Source: Anaerohalosphaeraceae bacterium (GTDB taxonomy: Bacteria > Planctomycetota > Phycisphaerae > Sedimentisphaerales > Anaerohalosphaeraceae). Taken from it: a stretch of DNA of 64,000 nt. Positions 24,788-32,848 of this stretch are shown in pieces. A program made the translations under genes and the position numbers. The notes beneath the pieces are model-generated. The model searched no databases and was not told where the DNA came from. It worked only from the letters and a program-made list of their open reading frames with translations. The stretch lies in NCBI GenBank assembly GCA_037479115.1, contig JBBFLK010000003.1, forward strand, positions 1-64,000, written 5' to 3'. The first letter of the stretch is position 1; each line of letters starts with the position of its first letter.

Positions 24788-26644
24788 ATGAGGCAAGTGA
24801 ATTTACAATCTGTCTTTGGAAAGGGAGGCGGACGGCTGCCGTGGGTGCTCTGTCTGGCGGCTCTGGCCGGGATTCTGCCGGGGGCCGGCTGCGGAAACTT
24901 CCTCGAAAAACGAAGTACCGAGGCGGAAACCGTCCGGGTCTTAAAGGAGCTTCGGGAAATTCAAACCAAACCCCAGATGACCAATCCGATTCCCGAGCTG
25001 TATCTGCAGCCGCCCAGCCGGCTGGAAATTAAGGACGGCATCAAGGCCTTTTATTTTACGCGTCACCATTCTGCAGACTATCTGGCGGGGTTGGTTCGGG
25101 AGCAGATGGACATCCAGGCTGTCGCATATAATTCAACGAATCAGCTGGTTCTCTATTGTCAGGATCATGCGCAGGCGGATGCGGCCCTGGCCTATCTGGA
25201 GGGGGTGGATGTGCCGCCGATTCAGGTCAATGTGGACTGTCTGATTCTCGAGCGGTTCGGCGATGTCACAATGGACTGGGAAAGCTCGCTGTTTCTGGAA
25301 AACTTGTTTGGGGAAAATCTGACGCTCGGGGAGAAAATGGCCACATTCTATTACGGTCAGAGCGGCGGAAAGCATTATGCGATTAAAAATGGACGGATTT
25401 TCCAGATTGACCCGTCTCAGTATCCCGGAATGTCGCTCCAGCCGGGGGAACTGATTGATTTGGACCCTGCGTTTCCAGGGGCGTCGCTTCGGGAGACGGA
25501 GCGGTCGAATTTCGGCGGAGATTTCGGGGCCTGGGTCAATCGCGGAAAGCCCCGCCATCAGGTTCGACTGGTTCTGGATATGCTGGTTTCCCGCGGGTAT
25601 CTGAAAATTCTGCTGAACCCGACTCTGGAGACCGTCAACGGCAAAAAGGCGACGGTAACGATTCAGGATTATACTCCGGTCGAAAAGGTCAAAACGGGTC
25701 TGGGCGGGGCCAGCGACGCCTATAATATTACCGAGTATGTCTGGGTAAAGGATACGCTGACGGTGGTGCCGACGGTCTATTCGGACGGTTCTATCGGCTT
25801 GTCCGTTTCGATCACCATCGGCTCCCGCTCCAAACCTGAAGGCGTCATCCAGCGTTCCATTATTACGGAGCGTTCGATTGAGATTGCCGAGACGCGGGTG
25901 CGTCCGGGCGAAAGTCTGGTTATCGGCGGGATGCGCAAGAGCGAGAAGCGCTCGGTGGTGCGCGGCATTCCGTTCTTTAAGGACCTTCCTGTCATCGGAT
26001 ATCTGTTTTCCAGCAAGGACTTTGAAGAAAAGGGGACGGAGATATTCTTCATTCTGACGCCGAGCATTTCCGGCGGCGGCAAGGCCTTCGAAACCGTAGC
26101 CGAGGATATCCGAAAGAAGTTTGAAAAACCCGGGTTCGATTTGGACACGGAAGGCGGGGCTCTGGATTTCCTTTGGGGGGATTCCTATCGAAATATTGTG
26201 GAAAGACGGGCTGCTCAATTTGAAACGCGGCGTGTCAAGGCCGAAGTTGAGCGGGACGAGGCGCTGCGTCGGCTTCAGGAAGAGGAAGCAAAGTATCAGG
26301 CAGCGCAGGAGGAGGCCGAGCGGCTCCGTCAGGAAGCGACGGCCCTGCAGGAGGAGGCTGCCCGTGCCCAGCAGGCCCTTCAGCAGCGGCTGGAGGCCGA
26401 AGCGGCCGCCCAGCAGCAGCGCCGGCTTACTCAGGAACAGATGATGCTGCTTTCGGAGGAGATGCAGAAGGCCCTGCAGGACCTTCAGGCCAAACAGGTT
26501 CAGCTGGAAGAGGCCCGGCGTCAGGCAGCCGCAGCGGAGGAAAAGGCCCGACAGGAGGCCGAGGCCGTTCGGCGGCTTCAGGAGGAGCTGCGCCGTCTGG
26601 AACAGACGGAAAATCAGCCGAAGCAGACGGAACCGACGCCATAG
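24788..26644 (+). CDS. Secretin-family lipoprotein with C-terminal coiled coil, copy B
   Basis: 618 aa paralogue of the preceding gene, co-linear along its length. The lipobox is LPGAGC (Cys35). The secretin core carries PPIQVNVDCLILERFGD, LKILLNPTLETVNGKKATV, GESLVIGGMRKSEKRS and FSSKDFEEKGTEIFFILTPS. Compared with copy A it has an insert of about 35 residues around residue 185-220 (EKMATFYYGQSGGKHY...). The C-terminal tail (about residues 465-610) is again a coiled coil rich in Ala, Glu, Gln and Arg. The two genes are 4 bp apart and must be co-transcribed; a hetero-oligomeric ring is possible. Confidence 0.8.
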   Translation: MRQVNLQSVFGKGGGRLPWVLCLAALAGILPGAGCGNFLEKRSTEAETVRVLKELREIQTKPQMTNPIPELYLQPPSRLEIKDGIKAFYFTRHHSADYLAGLVREQMDIQAVAYNSTNQLVLYCQDHAQADAALAYLEGVDVPPIQVNVDCLILERFGDVTMDWESSLFLENLFGENLTLGEKMATFYYGQSGGKHYAIKNGRIFQIDPSQYPGMSLQPGELIDLDPAFPGASLRETERSNFGGDFGAWVNRGKPRHQVRLVLDMLVSRGYLKILLNPTLETVNGKKATVTIQDYTPVEKVKTGLGGASDAYNITEYVWVKDTLTVVPTVYSDGSIGLSVSITIGSRSKPEGVIQRSIITERSIEIAETRVRPGESLVIGGMRKSEKRSVVRGIPFFKDLPVIGYLFSSKDFEEKGTEIFFILTPSISGGGKAFETVAEDIRKKFEKPGFDLDTEGGALDFLWGDSYRNIVERRAAQFETRRVKAEVERDEALRRLQEEEAKYQAAQEEAERLRQEATALQEEAARAQQALQQRLEAEAAAQQQRRLTQEQMMLLSEEMQKALQDLQAKQVQLEEARRQAAAAEEKARQEAEAVRRLQEELRRLEQTENQPKQTEPTP

Positions 26645-26668
26645 GCCCGGCAGGGATTCCAGGCAGTC

Positions 26669-27322
26669 TTACTGCGTGTCGTGGGGCAAATCTTCCAGCG
26701 GGCAGCCCGCACAGACCGGTTTGGGTTTGCAGGTTTCTTTGCCGCAGCGGACCAGCAGGGCGTGGTATTCGTTAAACAGGGCGGTGTCTTTCGGCAGGGC
26801 GTTTTCAAAGAGGGACTGAATCTCGTCATAGCCGGCCCCTTCTTCCAGAAGGCGATGGCGGCCGAGAATTCGGGCGGTGTAGGCATCCACAACAAAGACC
26901 GGTTTTTCGAGGGCGTACAGAAGGATGGAATCCGCCGTTTCCGGTCCGATTCCCCGAATCGACAAAAGCTCCTCCCGAAGCCGTGAAGTCGAAAGGGTTT
27001 TGAGGGATTCGATTTGTCCGCCGTGTTTTTCGGAAAGCCAGGCAATCAGGTTTTTGAGCCGGCGGGCTTTGACGTTGAAGTAGCCGGCGGGCTGTATCAG
27101 CTCCGCCAGACGCTCTGCGGAAATCGCCTCCAGTCTGGACAAGTCCAGCAGCGAAGCGGCCTTTAGGTTGGCGATGGCTTTTTCGACGTTTTTCCAGTTG
27201 GTGTTTTGGGTTAAGACGGCTCCAATCATGATTTCCAGCGGGGTTTCCCCGGGCCACCAGTGCTGCGGGCCGAAGCGGTCGTAAAGCCGGCGGTAGATGT
27301 CCATCAGGATTTCGGAACGCAT
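26669..27322 (-). CDS. HhH-GPD DNA glycosylase, endonuclease III-related (COG2231 / MagIII-like)
   Basis: 217 aa helix-hairpin-helix glycosylase. LEIMIGAVLTQNTNWKNVEKAI at about residue 30-50 and LLSIRGIGPETADSILLYA (HhH) near 125 are typical. The catalytic Asp is in VVDAYTARIL (about residue 148). The position of the endonuclease III catalytic Lys (GxGxKTA) reads GIGPETA, so it is probably a monofunctional glycosylase without lyase activity. The C-terminal cysteines are spaced C-x4-C-x5-C-x2-C, unlike the canonical C-x6-C-x2-C-x5-C iron-sulfur motif. It likely removes alkylated or damaged bases in DNA repair. Confidence 0.82.
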   Translation of the reverse strand: MRSEILMDIYRRLYDRFGPQHWWPGETPLEIMIGAVLTQNTNWKNVEKAIANLKAASLLDLSRLEAISAERLAELIQPAGYFNVKARRLKNLIAWLSEKHGGQIESLKTLSTSRLREELLSIRGIGPETADSILLYALEKPVFVVDAYTARILGRHRLLEEGAGYDEIQSLFENALPKDTALFNEYHALLVRCGKETCKPKPVCAGCPLEDLPHDTQ

Positions 27323-27428
27323 TGATTTTCCTTTCCGGTCTGGTAAATTGTCTTTACTTTTCCGCCGACGAATTTTACTGTTTCGGGTACAGGATGAAAA
27401 GAAAGAAGCCCCGGCAGACCGTGAAAAA

Positions 27429-28274
27429 ATGAGCCGAAAGCGAAAACATCGGGATTCGTTTCGCCAACTGATGGTGTTTGTTCCGGATACCTATATGGAC
27501 CGGACGAGTCGGCCGATTTATGCGTTCGTTTATCTGCTGGGATTTATCCTGCTGTATGAACTGGGGACCTATCTGATTGACCCGGAGGCCCTTTCAGAAC
27601 GCCTGGCCCAGCCCCAGACGCGGGTTGTGGCCTTCCTGTGGGTGCAGAATGTTCTGGAATATCTGGGATTTTCGCCCCGAATGATTTGGGTGGCCACTCC
27701 GCTGGTGCCGCTGGTGATTCTGCTGGGGTTTCAGTTCACGTCCCGAAGCTCCTGGCGGATTCACTGGCCGGATTTTCTGCCGATGACGGCGGAGTGTCTG
27801 CTGCTGTCGGTTCCGCTGATTGTGCTCAGTCTGCTGCTGAACCGTACGGCGGAAATCACCTCCAATGCGGCGATGATGCTGTCTTCTGTGCTCAGTCTGG
27901 CCCGTCAGGAACTGTGGCTTCAGGTGATTACCGGCATTGGAGCGGGGATTTATGAGGAGCTGGTCTTCCGTCTGATTCTCATCGGCGTGCTGATGCTCCT
28001 GTTTCAGGATGTTCTGGGCCTGAAGCGGAAACATGCTGTGATAGCTTCGGTGCTGGTGTCGGCTTTCCTGTTCAGCATTCATCATCACGTGTTTTTTGTA
28101 AACGGACGTGTTGGAGTAGGGGAAGCATTTGAATGGAGCCGCTTTTTCTTTCGAATGCTGGCAGGCATTTATTTTGCCGTGCTTTATGCCTTCCGCGGAT
28201 TCGGCATTACGGCGGGCACTCACGCTTTTTATGACATTCTGGCGGCCTTTCTGAATCTGCTGGTTTTCAGCTGA
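27429..28274 (+). CDS. CPBP-family intramembrane metalloprotease (Abi/Rce1-like)
   Basis: 281 aa from the ATG of MSRKRKHRDSFRQLM; an earlier in-frame start at 27297 would overlap the divergent glycosylase gene. Several transmembrane helices (about residues 30-50, 75-100, 125-145, 170-190, 210-228, 240-280). The CPBP motifs are present: Glu-Glu-x3-Arg in GIYEELVFRLILIG (about residue 178), Phe-x3-His in FLFSIHHHVF (about residue 218) and a third-motif His in THAFYDIL. The family cleaves peptide bonds within membranes or processes prenylated or bacteriocin peptides; the substrate here is unknown. Confidence 0.83.
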   Translation: MSRKRKHRDSFRQLMVFVPDTYMDRTSRPIYAFVYLLGFILLYELGTYLIDPEALSERLAQPQTRVVAFLWVQNVLEYLGFSPRMIWVATPLVPLVILLGFQFTSRSSWRIHWPDFLPMTAECLLLSVPLIVLSLLLNRTAEITSNAAMMLSSVLSLARQELWLQVITGIGAGIYEELVFRLILIGVLMLLFQDVLGLKRKHAVIASVLVSAFLFSIHHHVFFVNGRVGVGEAFEWSRFFFRMLAGIYFAVLYAFRGFGITAGTHAFYDILAAFLNLLVFS

Positions 28275-28399
28275 GCGGACGGCCAAAGCGGATTTTTCAC
28301 AAATTTTTTTGCACTTCTTTAGTCGTTGTTTCGTACAGACTTGCAAAAGTTTGGTCCGATAAGCCGGCCCAAATGGGTTTTTCAGTATTGATAAGGGCC

Positions 28400-28429
28400 T
28401 TGATTTGCTTTTTTCCGATTTGGTATAAT
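28400..28429 (+). promoter_or_regulatory. Candidate promoter with perfect -10 box
   Basis: TTGATT (28400-28405), an 18-bp spacer and TATAAT (28424-28429), 42 bp upstream of the DUF2617-like gene. Confidence 0.6.
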
Positions 28430-28471
28430 CGGAAATGACAAACAGGGATTTGCATAGAAAGGCAGGACAAG

Positions 28472-29020
28472 ATGGATGTTCCGAAGACCAACCTGGCAGT
28501 CAGCGAATTGACCTTCTCCCTCTTTCAGCGTCCGCTGCATCCGGAACTGTTTCGCATTTATGCCCGCCGGCATCTGAAAACAGAACGGTATGAGATGCTG
28601 CTGTGGGCGACCGGCTGTTCCCATGTGGTGAGCGTCTTTGCGGATGATGTCTGCCTGACGGAACTGATCAGCGGTCCCGAGCAGCCGCTGCCGCGCCGCG
28701 GTTTGGTGGAGCGGTTTCCGTTCCGGGGTCCGCGGACCCACAAATGCACGCTCAGCCGGGGTTTGAGCTATATGACGGACTTCCAGGTGGAAAAAATGAG
28801 TCCGAATCTGTACCGACAGAGCCACATCGATTTGCAGCGGTTTGCCCGAAATCGGGGGCTGTTTGTCGCCTTTGGAGGTTCTTCCGCCGAAGGGCTGGAG
28901 GCCTTCAGTTATATTGATTTTGAAGCCCGACGGGACGAGCTTCACATTCATGCCTTTCATGCCTTCCCGGAGCAGCTGACCATTATCAAAACCCAGTCGC
29001 TTTTCGATATGCGCGGCTGA
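28472..29020 (+). CDS. DUF2617-like protein
   Basis: 182 aa soluble protein of unknown function. The sequence resembles the DUF2617 family: LTFSLFQRPLHPELF near the N-terminus, ATGCSHVVSVF about residue 48, and HIHAFHAFPEQLTIIKTQS near the C-terminus. It is a single-gene unit with its own promoter, ahead of a convergent membrane coiled-coil gene. I rely on remembered family patterns, so the DUF name should be treated as tentative. No catalytic motif is recognised. Confidence 0.6.
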   Translation: MDVPKTNLAVSELTFSLFQRPLHPELFRIYARRHLKTERYEMLLWATGCSHVVSVFADDVCLTELISGPEQPLPRRGLVERFPFRGPRTHKCTLSRGLSYMTDFQVEKMSPNLYRQSHIDLQRFARNRGLFVAFGGSSAEGLEAFSYIDFEARRDELHIHAFHAFPEQLTIIKTQSLFDMRG

Positions 29021-29053
29021 AAACGGCCGGCCGGGCTTTGCGGTGGCGGAGGG

Positions 29054-30061
29054 TCAGGAGGCGGTGCTTTCGGAAGTGCTTTGACGGGCCCGCTCCTGCA
29101 GAATGTCCATTTTGCCGCGAATTTCCGCCGCCATTCGGCTGTTGGGGAAGTGCTGAACAATCTGACGGGCGGCGTGCAGAGCCGCCTTCCAGTTTTTTTC
29201 CGTGACCGCCATCTGAAACTCCACGCCGAGATTGTGCAGTTTGGTCTTAAAGACGGTGCTGGCGGATTCCTGAAGGGCCAGGGCCTCGGCGGGGGTCAGA
29301 TACATATCCAGTTCTTTGAGAATTTCCAGGCTGCGGTCGGTCTCTTTGTTTTTGACCGCTTTGTCCCATTCGGCCAGAAGTTTGCGTTTGTACTGGTTTT
29401 TCTTTTCCTGCAGTTTGGCGGGCATCTGCCGGGCCTTTTCGGAGAAGGAATAGAGCGTCAGCAGGTTTTCAATCTGGGCGGCGGCCTGTGCCCACAAGTG
29501 CCGCTCAAGCAGGTCGTTGATGTGGTTGATAATCTGGTTGATGCGTCCCTCTTCGGTGGCCGTGCGGTATTTGACGGCCATCTGCCGCAGGCGGGCTTCG
29601 AGCTCTTTGTAGCGGGCCTCTTTGGCCATTTCATTGAGCATGGCCTCCGCCGCCTCGAAATCATGCTGATGCACCTTGCTTAACACCGCTTCTCCGAGCT
29701 CAATCTGCTCAGCGTCGCGGAAGATGATTTCCTTGGCCCGGTCGCTGACGCGGACGGCCTGGGAGATTTTGACCAGCAGGGTCTGCTGCCGCCCGAGGGA
29801 TTCGAGGGTCTGCTCCATTTTTTCGATCACGGCATGAAGAGATTGGGCCGTGTCGTTCAAGTACACCAGAACGGCGATGACGCCGACAGCGGCGGTTGTC
29901 AGGAACAGAAACACAGAAGGCAGGAGCAGAAAACTGAGCATTTCAAACAGCCGGCCGGCGGCAAAACACAGCAGGGAGATGACAAACAGACTGATGAAAA
30001 TCAAAAGCCAGAGAAATCCTTTTCGATGAGTCGGCTGTTTTGGAGACAGTATAAAATCCAT
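29054..30061 (-). CDS. Membrane-anchored coiled-coil protein, unknown function
   Basis: 335 aa with start at MDFILSPKQ after GGGAGAG. Two close transmembrane helices (about residues 16-36 and 42-66) precede a long cytoplasmic or periplasmic helical part. Residues about 70-110 look like a coiled coil (SLHAVIEKMEQTLESLGRQ). From about 140 onward come repeated 30-35-residue helical hairpins that read as TPR-like units (AAEAMLNEMAKEARYKEL, AAAQIENLLTLYSFSEKARQ, ALHAARQIVQHFPNSRMA). It is a probable scaffold. No enzymatic motif is present. It is encoded downstream of the XerC/D-type gene's stop, on the same strand. Confidence 0.65.
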   Translation of the reverse strand: MDFILSPKQPTHRKGFLWLLIFISLFVISLLCFAAGRLFEMLSFLLLPSVFLFLTTAAVGVIAVLVYLNDTAQSLHAVIEKMEQTLESLGRQQTLLVKISQAVRVSDRAKEIIFRDAEQIELGEAVLSKVHQHDFEAAEAMLNEMAKEARYKELEARLRQMAVKYRTATEEGRINQIINHINDLLERHLWAQAAAQIENLLTLYSFSEKARQMPAKLQEKKNQYKRKLLAEWDKAVKNKETDRSLEILKELDMYLTPAEALALQESASTVFKTKLHNLGVEFQMAVTEKNWKAALHAARQIVQHFPNSRMAAEIRGKMDILQERARQSTSESTAS

Positions 30062-30178
30062 TTTTTTCTCTCCCTGGAGGGGCTCTGTTGGTTCCTGCAC
30101 TGTGCAATGACCGCTACCTCATAAATCATGGTAATCGAACAGGAGGGATTTGTCAATCGTCGGTTTTGGCAAATGGGG

Positions 30179-31111
30179 TTACGGCCGGGGGTGGAATTTT
30201 CGGTGAATGGCTTTCAGGCGGTCATGGTCCACGTGAGTGTAAATCTGGGTGGTTCGGATGTCGGCATGGCCGAGCATTTCCTGCAGGGAGCGGAGGTCCA
30301 CGCCTCCGGCCAGCAGATGACTGGCAAAACAGTGCCGAAGGGTGTGGACGCTTAACTTTTTCGGCAGACCGGCCCGTCGGGCGTATTTTTTGACAATCCG
30401 CCACAGTTCGATGCGGTCCAGAGGCCGGCCCGTCCGCGAGAGAAACAAAGCGGCGCCGCTGAACGGTTTGGCCAGCTGAGGGCGCAGGGTTTCCAGATAG
30501 GCCTGAACGGCCTGAGCTGCGGCACGGCCCAAAGGGACGATACGCTCCTTGCGTCCTTTGCCGAAGCAGCGGACGTATCCGACAGACAGGTTGACATCTT
30601 TGATTTCCAGTGCGGCGACCTCTGCGGCACGGGCCCCTGTGGCATACAGCAGTTCCAGAACGGCCTTGTCCCGAAGCCAATAGGGGTCATCCGGGCCGGG
30701 CGCATCGAGGAGAGCGAAGATTTGCTGCTTGGAGCACACGGCCGGCAGCCGTTTCCATTGTTTGGGGCTTTCGAGGGTGTCGATAAAGGTGTCTTTTACG
30801 AGACCTGTCAGTACGGCAAAACGGAGCATCATTTTGACGGCAACGAGATGTCGGCTCAGGGAGGCCTCTGAAAGACCGCGGCGGGTGTGCAGATATTGGG
30901 AAACGACGGCCGGCTGAATGTCCTGGAGCCGATGAATGTTTCGGCTGCGGCAAAACCGGGCAAATTCCAGCAGGTCCCTGCCGTAGGCCAAAACGGTGTT
31001 GGAGGCCAGCCCCGCCTCGACAATCAGATAGTCGAGAAATGACTCGACGGTCTTTCCGAGGGGCAGCTCGGCCAGACGCCTGCGAAGATTTTGAATTTGG
31101 ACGTTCAGCAT
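30179..31111 (-). CDS. Tyrosine recombinase XerC/XerD
   Basis: 310 aa site-specific recombinase, full length for XerC/D. The start at MLNVQIQNL has an ideal AAAGGAG upstream. The N-terminal SAM-like DNA-binding domain (residues 1-100; FLDYLIVEAGLASNTVLAY) precedes the catalytic domain with Arg in ATGARAAEV (about 160), Lys in the GKGRKER region (about 186), His-x-x-Arg in HTLRHCFASHLL (about 258), His/Trp-position GHADIRTTQ and the nucleophile Tyr in IYTHV (about residue 291). The usual role is resolving chromosome dimers at dif. No island or att-like repeats flank it, so a housekeeping Xer is more likely than a mobile-element integrase. Confidence 0.9.
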   Translation of the reverse strand: MLNVQIQNLRRRLAELPLGKTVESFLDYLIVEAGLASNTVLAYGRDLLEFARFCRSRNIHRLQDIQPAVVSQYLHTRRGLSEASLSRHLVAVKMMLRFAVLTGLVKDTFIDTLESPKQWKRLPAVCSKQQIFALLDAPGPDDPYWLRDKAVLELLYATGARAAEVAALEIKDVNLSVGYVRCFGKGRKERIVPLGRAAAQAVQAYLETLRPQLAKPFSGAALFLSRTGRPLDRIELWRIVKKYARRAGLPKKLSVHTLRHCFASHLLAGGVDLRSLQEMLGHADIRTTQIYTHVDHDRLKAIHRKFHPRP

Positions 31112-31191
31112 AATCGTTCTCCTTTCATATCGTCCGGGGCTCGCCCGGAGGTTGAATGATGTTGGTCCGAATGGAAAAAACAAAACGAGTC

Positions 31192-31220
31192 TTGAGAAAA
31201 GAGAGGATTCCGGATACAAT
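31192..31220 (+). promoter_or_regulatory. Candidate promoter of the lipoprotein-galE unit
   Basis: TTGAGA (31192-31197), a 17-bp spacer and TACAAT (31215-31220), 26 bp upstream of the lipoprotein ATG. Confidence 0.55.
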
Positions 31221-31246
31221 TTTGCATCAACTTACAGGAGACAGGT

Positions 31247-31816
31247 ATGAAACAGAAAAAGATATGGCTCGGGCTTGTGCTGGGGCTGCTGGCGGGCTGC
31301 GCATCGACCCAACAGACGGAGCCGACGGAACCGATTTGTCTGGAGCCGGTATCAATGGACCAGGTTTTTTCGGCAGCCGAGCGCACCATGACCCGGATGC
31401 AGTTTGCCATTGAGAAATCGGATGTTCGGGCGGGACAAATCATCACATTTCCGCTTCGCGGAGCCCAGTTTTTTGAGTTCTGGCGGGCGGACAATGCGGG
31501 TCTGTCCGACACAGCGGAAGCCAGTCTGCACAGTCTTCAGCGGATTGCCGAGGTTCGGTTGGAGGCCGAAGGCAGTCAGGTCTGCGTTAACTGCCGTGTC
31601 CTGGTTCGTCGGCTGAGCGTGCCGGACCAGCCGCTGGAGGGCAGAAGCCGGGCGGGCGGTTATGTCACGGACAGTGACGGCCGCAGACAATCTCTTCAAA
31701 TGAGAGAGCAGGTGCTGGCGCAGGCCGAATGGGTCTATCTGGGGACGGATCCCCGGCTGGAAAAGAAAATCCTGCGTTCGATTCAGAAGTCGGTTTCTCA
31801 CGGAGGAAAGAAATGA
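31247..31816 (+). CDS. Lipoprotein of unknown function
   Basis: 189 aa. A strong lipobox (GLLAGC, Cys about residue 18) and an ACAGGAGACAGGT leader fix the start. The mature part resembles small envelope lipoproteins with a two-layer fold: residues 35-110 (DQVFSAAERTMTRMQFAIEKSD, then GAQFFEFWRADNAG) and a pair of Cys in VCVNCRVL (about residues 104-107). I do not recognise a family. Its last four bases overlap the galE start (ATGA), so it is translationally coupled to galE, which may reflect only operon structure. Confidence 0.7.
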   Translation: MKQKKIWLGLVLGLLAGCASTQQTEPTEPICLEPVSMDQVFSAAERTMTRMQFAIEKSDVRAGQIITFPLRGAQFFEFWRADNAGLSDTAEASLHSLQRIAEVRLEAEGSQVCVNCRVLVRRLSVPDQPLEGRSRAGGYVTDSDGRRQSLQMREQVLAQAEWVYLGTDPRLEKKILRSIQKSVSHGGKK

Positions 31817-32793
31817 ATATTTTGGTTTGCGGCGGGGCCGGCTATATCGGCAGCAATATGACCGAGATGCTGGCTCGAGCGGGACATCGTCCGGTTGTGC
31901 TGGACAATCTGAGCAAGGGACATCGAGCCGCCGTGCGAAGTGCGGAGTTTGTGCAGGGGGATTTCGGAAATCTGGAGTTTACGGTCGAGGTTCTCAAAAA
32001 ACATCGAATTGAAGCGGTGATGCATTTTGCGGCCTTCATCGAGGTCGGCGAATCGGTGGAAGTGCCGCTTCGCTATTATGACAACAATGTGAGCCGAACG
32101 CGTACCCTGCTGGAGGCGATGGAGAAAACCGGAGTGGAAAAGTTCGTCTTCAGCAGCACGGCAGCGGTGTATGGAATGCCCCGGACGATTCCGATACCGG
32201 AGGACCTGCCGAAAGACCCCATCAATCCCTACGGCGAGACCAAATGGGCTGTGGAGCGGATGTGTCATTTTCAGTGTCAGACGGGACGGCTTCGCTATGC
32301 GGCGCTTCGGTATTTCAACGCGTGCGGGGCGGGTTTTGATGCTCAATTCGGCGAAGACCATCGCCCCGAGTCGCATCTGATTCCGCTGATTATTCAGGCG
32401 GCGATGGGAAAACGGCCGTCGATCAAGATTTACGGGACGGATTATCCGACCCCGGACGGCACGTGCATTCGCGATTATATTCACGTGGAGGATTTGTGTT
32501 CGGCGCATCTGCTGGCTTTGGAGCGGCTGGCGGACCAGCGGGAGCTGGTGTACAACCTGGGCAACGGAACCGGCTATTCCGTCCGCCAGGTGATTGACAC
32601 GGTGCGGCGTGTGTCGGGTCGTTCGTTTCGGGTGGAAGAGACGTCCCGCCGCCCGGGCGACCCGCCGGTGCTTACGGCCGACGCCTCCCGCGCCATCCGG
32701 GAATTGGGATGGAAGACCCGGTATCCGGACCTGGAAACCATCGTCGAAAGCGCCTGGAAGTTTCATACGGCGCATCCGAATGGATATGAATAA
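31813..32793 (+). CDS. galE: UDP-glucose 4-epimerase
   Basis: 326 aa extended short-chain dehydrogenase interconverting UDP-glucose and UDP-galactose. NAD-binding GGAGYIGSN is at residues 7-15. The catalytic triad is Ser in VFSSTAAVYG and Tyr-x-x-x-Lys in NPYGETKWA (about 145-149). The epimerase-specific ALRYFNACGA and GTDYPTPDGTCIRDYIHV segments are present. GGAGGAAAG precedes the ATG. It follows the lipoprotein gene with a 4-bp overlap and precedes hexokinase, so a sugar-handling operon is likely. Confidence 0.95.
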   Translation: MNILVCGGAGYIGSNMTEMLARAGHRPVVLDNLSKGHRAAVRSAEFVQGDFGNLEFTVEVLKKHRIEAVMHFAAFIEVGESVEVPLRYYDNNVSRTRTLLEAMEKTGVEKFVFSSTAAVYGMPRTIPIPEDLPKDPINPYGETKWAVERMCHFQCQTGRLRYAALRYFNACGAGFDAQFGEDHRPESHLIPLIIQAAMGKRPSIKIYGTDYPTPDGTCIRDYIHVEDLCSAHLLALERLADQRELVYNLGNGTGYSVRQVIDTVRRVSGRSFRVEETSRRPGDPPVLTADASRAIRELGWKTRYPDLETIVESAWKFHTAHPNGYE

Positions 32794-32848
32794 AACAACA
32801 AAAGGCACAGACCCGTAAGTCGTGGGGTTTGTGTGGGAGGATGAGAAC

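Noticed and set aside
30179-31111. XerC/D gene as integrase of a mobile island
   Set aside because: No att-like direct repeats, tRNA end or phage/conjugation genes flank it; its length and motifs fit housekeeping Xer.
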